Under the pieces are notes generated by a model. It did no database searches and had not been told where the DNA came from. It worked only from the letters and a program-made list of their open reading frames with translations. This document shows positions 59,171 through 64,000 of a stretch of DNA of 64,000 nt, piece by piece (the first letter of the stretch is position 1; every line of letters begins with the position of its first letter). The position numbers were made by a program, and so were the translations under genes. Source of the stretch: Paracoccus aminovorans (lineage in GTDB: Bacteria; Pseudomonadota; Alphaproteobacteria; Rhodobacterales; Rhodobacteraceae); NCBI RefSeq assembly GCF_001546115.1, contig NZ_KQ955209.1, positions 193,311-257,310 on the forward strand, in the 5' to 3' direction.

Positions 59171-60340
59171 ATGACCTATCGATCTTTTCTTCGGTTTGCC
59201 CGGCTGGGCATCGCCCTGGCTGTCCTGTCCGTTGCGGGACCGGCCGTCGCGCAGCAGCCTCCGGCGACCGGGCCGAAGCAGGTCGGGGTCGTCGCGGTCA
59301 AGGCCGAATCCGTGCCGCTGGTCAGCACCCTGCCCGGCCGGGCCGTGGCGCGGGACGCGGTGGATATCCGCCCGCGCGTGGACGGTTTCGTGACCGAGGT
59401 GCTCTACAAGCCCGGCCAGCCGATCAAGGCGGGCGCGCCGATGTTCCAGATCGACCCGACCACCTATGAGGCTGCGGTCGAAGAGGCGCGCGCCAATCTC
59501 GCCTCGGCCAATGCCGCCGTGCCGCAGGCCGAGGCGGCCTATGAACGCTCGCGCAAGCTGCAGGGATCGGGCTCGACCCAGGCGGCGCTGGAACAGGCCC
59601 AGGCCACGATGGAGCAGGCGCGCGCCGCCGTCACCGCCGCCGAGGCGGCGCTGAAGCTGGCCGAGACGCGGCTTTCCTGGACCACGATCGCCAGCCCGCT
59701 GGACGGGCTGCCCTCGGTCGCCGTCGTCTCGCCGGGCGACCTGGTCACCTCGGGGCAGAGCGATGCGCTGGCGACCGTCACCCAGCTCGATCCGATCGAC
59801 GTGGACATGTACGAGCCCTCGGCCCGGCTGCAGCGCATCCGCGACCGCATCGAGTCGGGCCGGATCGAGATGAGCCAGGCGCTGAAGGCGCAGCTGACGC
59901 TGGAGAACGGCGTGACCTATGCCGCCACCGGCGAGATGGTGGCGCCCGGCTATACCGTCTCGACCTCGACCGGGGCCATCGACTTCCGCTTCCGCTTCGA
60001 CAACCCCGAGCGCCGCATCCTGCCCGGCATGTTCGTGCGCGGCACCATCGAGATCGGCCGGATCCAGGCCTTCCTGGTGCCGCAGATGGCCACGACGCGC
60101 AACCGCGACGGCACGCTTTCGGCCTGGGTGGCTGCGGACGGCAAGGCCGCGAAGCGCGTGCTGACCGAGGAGGGCGTGCATCAGAACAGCTGGATCGTCA
60201 CCGCGGGGCTGAAGGACGGCGATGCGCTGATCGTGAACGGCGCGACCGGCCTGGCCGAGGGCGCCGAGGTCGCGCCGGTCACGGTCGAGATCGACGAGAA
60301 CGGCGTGGTCCGCGACCTGCCGGCGACGCAGGCGGAGTGA
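59171..60340 (+). CDS. RND efflux periplasmic adaptor (membrane fusion protein)
   Basis: 389 residues. Signal peptide LGIALAVLSVAGPAVA, then the AcrA/MexA-type layout: VSTLPGRAVARDAVDIRPRV (lipoyl half), a helical hairpin (ANAAVPQAEAAYERSRKLQG, ALEQAQATMEQARAAVTAAE), the second lipoyl half ETRLSWTTIASPLDG, and the barrel and membrane-proximal domains. No lipobox Cys, unlike AcrA, so it is probably soluble or anchored by its N-terminus. It is first of the efflux operon; no TetR-type regulator lies next to it. Confidence 0.94.
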   Translation: MTYRSFLRFARLGIALAVLSVAGPAVAQQPPATGPKQVGVVAVKAESVPLVSTLPGRAVARDAVDIRPRVDGFVTEVLYKPGQPIKAGAPMFQIDPTTYEAAVEEARANLASANAAVPQAEAAYERSRKLQGSGSTQAALEQAQATMEQARAAVTAAEAALKLAETRLSWTTIASPLDGLPSVAVVSPGDLVTSGQSDALATVTQLDPIDVDMYEPSARLQRIRDRIESGRIEMSQALKAQLTLENGVTYAATGEMVAPGYTVSTSTGAIDFRFRFDNPERRILPGMFVRGTIEIGRIQAFLVPQMATTRNRDGTLSAWVAADGKAAKRVLTEEGVHQNSWIVTAGLKDGDALIVNGATGLAEGAEVAPVTVEIDENGVVRDLPATQAE

Positions 60341-60346
60341 CCCGGC

Positions 60347-63300
60347 ATGGCACGCTTCTTCATTCGCCGGCCGGTCTTTGCCTGGGTGCTGGCTATCATC
60401 ACCATGCTGGCCGGGGTGGCCGGCCTGACCGGCCTGCCCATCGCGCAATATCCCGACATCGCGCCGACCACCGTGCGCATCAGCGCCACCTATACCGGCG
60501 CCTCGCCCGACATCGTGGAAAACTCGGTGACCTCGATCATCGAGGATGGCATGACCGGCCTTGACGGGCTGACCTACATGACCTCGACCTCGTCGCAGGG
60601 GTCGAGCTCGATCCAGCTGACCTTCGACGACAGTGTGGACCCCGATATCGCCCAGGTGCAGGTGCAGAACAAGCTGCAGCTGGTGACCTCGCAATTGCCC
60701 GACGCGGTGCAAAGCCAGGGCGTTTCGGTCACGCGCTCGACCTCGTCGATCCTGCTGGTGGGGGCGCTGACCTCGACCGATGGCAGCTACAGCTCGCTGG
60801 AACTGGGCGATCTGGTGGCGCAGGTGATCGAGGATCCGGTCAAGCGCACCGTCGGGGTCGGATCGGTGCAAAGCTTCGGTTCGGGCTATGCGATGCGCAT
60901 CTGGCTGGACCCGGACCGGATGCTGCAATACCAGGTCACGCCCTCGGACGTGGTCTCGGCGGTCAGCGAACAGAACACCAATGTCACCGTGGGCAGCCTG
61001 GGCAGCCAGCCCACGGTCAAGGGCCAGCAGCTGAACGTCGGGCTTTCGGCGCAATCGCAGCTGACCTCGGTGCGCGAGTTCGAGCGTATCCTGCTGCGCA
61101 CCGACAGCGACGGCGCCACGGTCTTCCTGGGCGATGTGGCCGATATCGAGATCGGGCAAGAGGATTACGGCAGCGCCTCGCGCTACAACGGCCAGCCGGC
61201 GGCGGGCTTCGGCGTGAACCTGGCCACGGGCGCGAATGCGGTGGACACGGCCGAGGCGGTGCGCAACGTGCTGGACGGGCTGCAATCCTCGCTGCCGGCG
61301 GGCGTCAAGATCGTCTATCCCTACGACACCTCGCCCTTTGTCGAGGAATCCATCAACCAGGTCTATCACACGCTGATCGAGGCGGTGGTGCTGGTCTTCC
61401 TGGTGATCCTGGTCTTCCTGCAAAGCTGGCGCGCGACGCTGATCCCGACGCTGGCGATCCCGGTGGTGCTGCTGGGCACCTTCGGCGTACTGTCATTCGC
61501 CGGTATGTCGATCAACACGCTGACCATGTTCGCCATGGTGCTGGCCATCGGCCTGCTGGTCGATGACGCCATCGTCGTGGTCGAAAACGTCGAGCGGGTG
61601 ATGGAGGAGGAAGGCATCGGCCCGGTCGAGGCGACCGAGAAGAGCATGGACGAGATTTCCTCGGCGCTGGTCGGCATCGTGCTGGTGCTGTCGGCGGTGT
61701 TCCTGCCCATGGCCTTCATGTCCGGCTCGACCGGGGTGATCTATCGCCAGTTCTCGGTCACCATCATCTCGGCCATGGTGCTGTCGCTGGCGGTGGCGCT
61801 GATCCTGACCCCGGCCATGTGCGCCACCTTGCTGAAGCCGCGCGGCCATGGCGACGGCATCGCGCCCGCGCGCTGGTTCAACCGCAACCTGGACCGCGCC
61901 ACCAACGGCTATGCCGGGGCGGTCGGCGCCTTCGTGCGCCGGCCCTTCCGCTTCCTGGTCGTGTTGCTGGCCTTCGGCGCCGGGGCCTACATGCTTTACC
62001 AGAAGCTGCCCGGCTCGTTCCTGCCGTCCGAGGACCAGGGCGTGCTGATGGTCATGGTGGAAACGCCCGAAGGCTCGACCGCCGCGCGCACCCAGGCCCT
62101 GGTCGAAGAGGTCGAGCAATTCGTCCTGGCCGAGGAAACCGACACCGCCGAAAGCGTCTTCGCCGCGCTTGGCTTCGGCTTCGGCGGCACCGGACAGCGC
62201 AATGCGATGATCTTCATCAAGCTGAAGGATTTCGAGCAGCGCGAGGGTTTCGACGCCGCCTCGATGGCGACGCGCGGCAACATGCGCTTCATGTCGAACC
62301 GCAACGGGCAGGTGTTCTTCATGCAGCCGCCCGCGATCCAGGGCATGGGCAATACCGCCGGCTTCACCATGCAGCTGATCGACCAGGCCGGAGGCGGCCA
62401 GGCGGCCCTGGCGAATGCCGCCGACGAACTGGTCCGGAAGGCCACGGCGGACGGCCGCGTCACCAGCCTGCAGGGCAATGACGCGCCCTTCGAGACCTCG
62501 CGCCGCATCGACATCGACCAGCAGAAGGCGGCGGCCTATGGCCTGTCGATCTCGGACCTGAACACCACGCTGTCCATCATCTTCGCCAGCGCGAACGTGA
62601 ACGATTTCTCGCTGGGGACCGAGCTGCGCCCGGTGATCGTCCAGGGCGCGGCCGAGGCGCGCATGCAGTCCGACGACATCGAGAAATGGTATGTCAAGAA
62701 CAGCGACGGCGACATGGTGTCCTTCGCCGCCTTCACCAGCCAGGAATGGGCCGAGCAGGCGCAGAGCCTGTCGCGTTATGGCGGCACGCGCTCGATGGAG
62801 ATCTCGGGCGCGGCGGCGCAGGTCATATCCTCGGGCACGGCGATGGAGGTGATGGAGGAACTGGTCGCCGGCATGGATGGCGGCTATGGCACCGCCTGGA
62901 CGGGGCTGTCCTATCAGGAGCGGCTGTCGGGCAACCAGGCGCCGATGCTGTTCGCGCTGTCGGCCCTGGTGGTGTTCCTGGCGCTGGCGGCGCTTTACGA
63001 AAGCTGGTCGGTGCCGCTTTCGGTGATGATGACCGTGCCCATCGGCGTCGTCGGCGCCATGGCGGCGGCGCTGGTCTTCGGCCAGTCGAACGACGTCTAT
63101 TTCAAGGTCGGCCTGCTGACCACCATCGGGCTTGCCGCGCGCAATGCCATCCTGATCGTGGAATTCGCCGAGATGCTGCACAAGCAGGGCAAGCCGCTGC
63201 TCGAGGCGGCGGTCGAGGCCTCGCGCATGCGGCTGCGGCCGATCCTGATGACGACGCTGGCCTTCATGCTGGGCGTCATGCCCCTGGCGCTGGCCAGCGG

Positions 63301-63451
63301 CGCGGGCGCGGCGGCGCAGCAGTCCATCGGCATCGGCGTGCTGGGCGGCATCGCGGCCTCGGCCGTGGTCGGCATCTTCCTGGTCGCCGTCTTCTACGTC
63401 GCGGTCCTGAGGACCGTGCAGCATTTCACCAGAAAGAGAACCAAGACGTGA
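60347..63451 (+). CDS. RND multidrug efflux pump (HAE1/AcrB type)
   Basis: 1034 residues, normal for the family. It starts FFIRRPVFAWVLAIITMLAG, contains the proton-relay pair Asp406-Asp407 in GLLVDDAIVVVENVERVM, and the TM10 Lys920 in YFKVGLLTTIGLAARNAIL. Two large periplasmic loops carry the porter domains. It exports drugs or toxic organics using the proton gradient. The next gene starts within its stop codon (GTGA). Confidence 0.96.
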   Translation: MARFFIRRPVFAWVLAIITMLAGVAGLTGLPIAQYPDIAPTTVRISATYTGASPDIVENSVTSIIEDGMTGLDGLTYMTSTSSQGSSSIQLTFDDSVDPDIAQVQVQNKLQLVTSQLPDAVQSQGVSVTRSTSSILLVGALTSTDGSYSSLELGDLVAQVIEDPVKRTVGVGSVQSFGSGYAMRIWLDPDRMLQYQVTPSDVVSAVSEQNTNVTVGSLGSQPTVKGQQLNVGLSAQSQLTSVREFERILLRTDSDGATVFLGDVADIEIGQEDYGSASRYNGQPAAGFGVNLATGANAVDTAEAVRNVLDGLQSSLPAGVKIVYPYDTSPFVEESINQVYHTLIEAVVLVFLVILVFLQSWRATLIPTLAIPVVLLGTFGVLSFAGMSINTLTMFAMVLAIGLLVDDAIVVVENVERVMEEEGIGPVEATEKSMDEISSALVGIVLVLSAVFLPMAFMSGSTGVIYRQFSVTIISAMVLSLAVALILTPAMCATLLKPRGHGDGIAPARWFNRNLDRATNGYAGAVGAFVRRPFRFLVVLLAFGAGAYMLYQKLPGSFLPSEDQGVLMVMVETPEGSTAARTQALVEEVEQFVLAEETDTAESVFAALGFGFGGTGQRNAMIFIKLKDFEQREGFDAASMATRGNMRFMSNRNGQVFFMQPPAIQGMGNTAGFTMQLIDQAGGGQAALANAADELVRKATADGRVTSLQGNDAPFETSRRIDIDQQKAAAYGLSISDLNTTLSIIFASANVNDFSLGTELRPVIVQGAAEARMQSDDIEKWYVKNSDGDMVSFAAFTSQEWAEQAQSLSRYGGTRSMEISGAAAQVISSGTAMEVMEELVAGMDGGYGTAWTGLSYQERLSGNQAPMLFALSALVVFLALAALYESWSVPLSVMMTVPIGVVGAMAAALVFGQSNDVYFKVGLLTTIGLAARNAILIVEFAEMLHKQGKPLLEAAVEASRMRLRPILMTTLAFMLGVMPLALASGAGAAAQQSIGIGVLGGIAASAVVGIFLVAVFYVAVLRTVQHFTRKRTKT

Positions 63452-64000
63452 TTTCTCCCTGCCGTTTCCTCGGCCCGGCGCTGCTGCTTCTGGCGGCGGG
63501 CTGCGCGGCCGTCGGACCCGATCCCGACGACCGCCCCGCGATCCCCCTGCCCGCCACCTTTGCCGCGGACGGGACGACCCCGGCCGGCAAGGTTGCCAAC
63601 CGCGCCTTCTGGGCCGAATATCGCGACCCGGTGCTGAACGAGCTGATCGCCCGCGGCCTGAAGCAGAACCTGGACGAGGCGGCCGCGCGCGAACGCATCC
63701 GCGCCGCCGCCGCCGACCTGCGCGGCACCGGGGTGCTTGCCGCCCAGACCTCCGGTTCGGCCGAGGCGGCGCGCGAACGCGGCTCGACCGCGGGCGCGGC
63801 GGTGCGGAACGTCGGCACCTCCAGCCTTGGCGCGAATTTCGTCTTCGACCTGTTCGGCGGCGCCCGGCGCGAAAGGCAGGGCGCGGCGGCCAGCCTCGAG
63901 GCCGCCAAGGCGGATCTGGGCACGGCGCGGCTGGCCTGGATCGCCGAGCTGATCGACGCCTATAGCGACGCGCGCTATTACCAGCAGGCGCTGGCATTGA
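63448..64000 (+). CDS. RND outer-membrane channel lipoprotein (OprM/NodT type), cut by window edge
   Basis: The frame is open to the last base; about 184 residues are visible. The GTG start overlaps the pump's stop (GTGA). The signal peptide ends in a lipobox, LLLLAAGC, with lipidated Cys expected. Then come AFWAEYRDPVLNELIARGLK and NLDEAAARERIRAAAADLRG, the usual start of the OEP helical barrel. It would complete the tripartite efflux system. Confidence 0.93.
   Translation, partial: MISPCRFLGPALLLLAAGCAAVGPDPDDRPAIPLPATFAADGTTPAGKVANRAFWAEYRDPVLNELIARGLKQNLDEAAARERIRAAAADLRGTGVLAAQTSGSAEAARERGSTAGAAVRNVGTSSLGANFVFDLFGGARRERQGAAASLEAAKADLGTARLAWIAELIDAYSDARYYQQALAL

Noticed and set aside
61493..63997. 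834-codon minus-strand frame opposite the RND pump
   Set aside because: Shadow frame; the RND pump fills the plus strand.
1..64000. CRISPR arrays, rRNA or tRNA genes
   Set aside because: No regularly spaced direct repeats, no rRNA-like blocks and no cloverleaf-like segment with a CCA-type end were seen on reading both strands.

Overview
The window is GC-rich alphaproteobacterial DNA. Gene content, the GAGGATATTTT intergenic motif and the style of the proteins (DUF1217 flagellar protein, matCAB, hmgA/fahA, TfuA-YcaO) point to the Rhodobacteraceae, most likely Paracoccus or a close relative. This is a judgement from reading the sequence; no search was run.

Layout. 1-288 is the 3' end of a DUF1217 flagellar-type gene. 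480-5583 is a malonate module: matB, malonyl-CoA decarboxylase and a MatC-type carrier on the minus strand, with a divergent GntR/FCD regulator. 6177-9391 is the end of tyrosine breakdown: a MarR regulator facing hmgA and fahA, with three operator-like repeats between them. 9604-11390 holds a DUF983 gene convergent with a MocR/PdxR-type regulator. 11552-22563 is a mosaic of mobile DNA and gene ruins: a folD remnant, a cut membrane-protein gene, parts of at least six insertion sequences (IS3, IS66, ISL3), an AAA+ ATPase with a metallophosphoesterase, two ankyrin gene pieces, and an alcohol dehydrogenase whose 5' end has been replaced by ISL3 sequence.

22854-27455 is a translationally coupled three-gene operon (NCS2 nucleobase permease, deaminase-like amidohydrolase, TSUP exporter) with a divergent LacI regulator and two GCAAATCGTTTTG(C/T) operators. 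27919-37278 is a surface-glycan operon: three proteins of unknown function, a GT2-GT4 double glycosyltransferase, a GT4 enzyme, a polysaccharide pyruvyl transferase and a sulfotransferase. 37088-43486 holds signalling genes: a hybrid histidine kinase whose CheR-like tail is broken off next to an RTX-protein fragment, a frameshifted TPR gene, a Crp/Fnr regulator and a divergent helical protein of unknown function.

43634-47279 is the most interesting region. It is a compact minus-strand operon of GNAT acetyltransferase, YcaO, TfuA and a 180-residue protein ending in a GMSVxGMSVxGMSA repeat. It looks like a thioamide-type peptide or protein modification system. The operon seems to start at a leaderless promoter, and the YcaO gene seems to start at a CTG that overlaps the preceding stop codon. 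47410-49176 is a class III cyclase with TPRs.

49190-58318 joins a CobW/ZigA-type GTPase and a YtcJ-like amidohydrolase to a divergent LysR gene and a five-gene peptide-type ABC importer. A shared 16-bp motif lies in front of both transcription units. 59171-64000 is an RND efflux operon (adaptor, pump, and an outer-membrane channel cut by the window edge).
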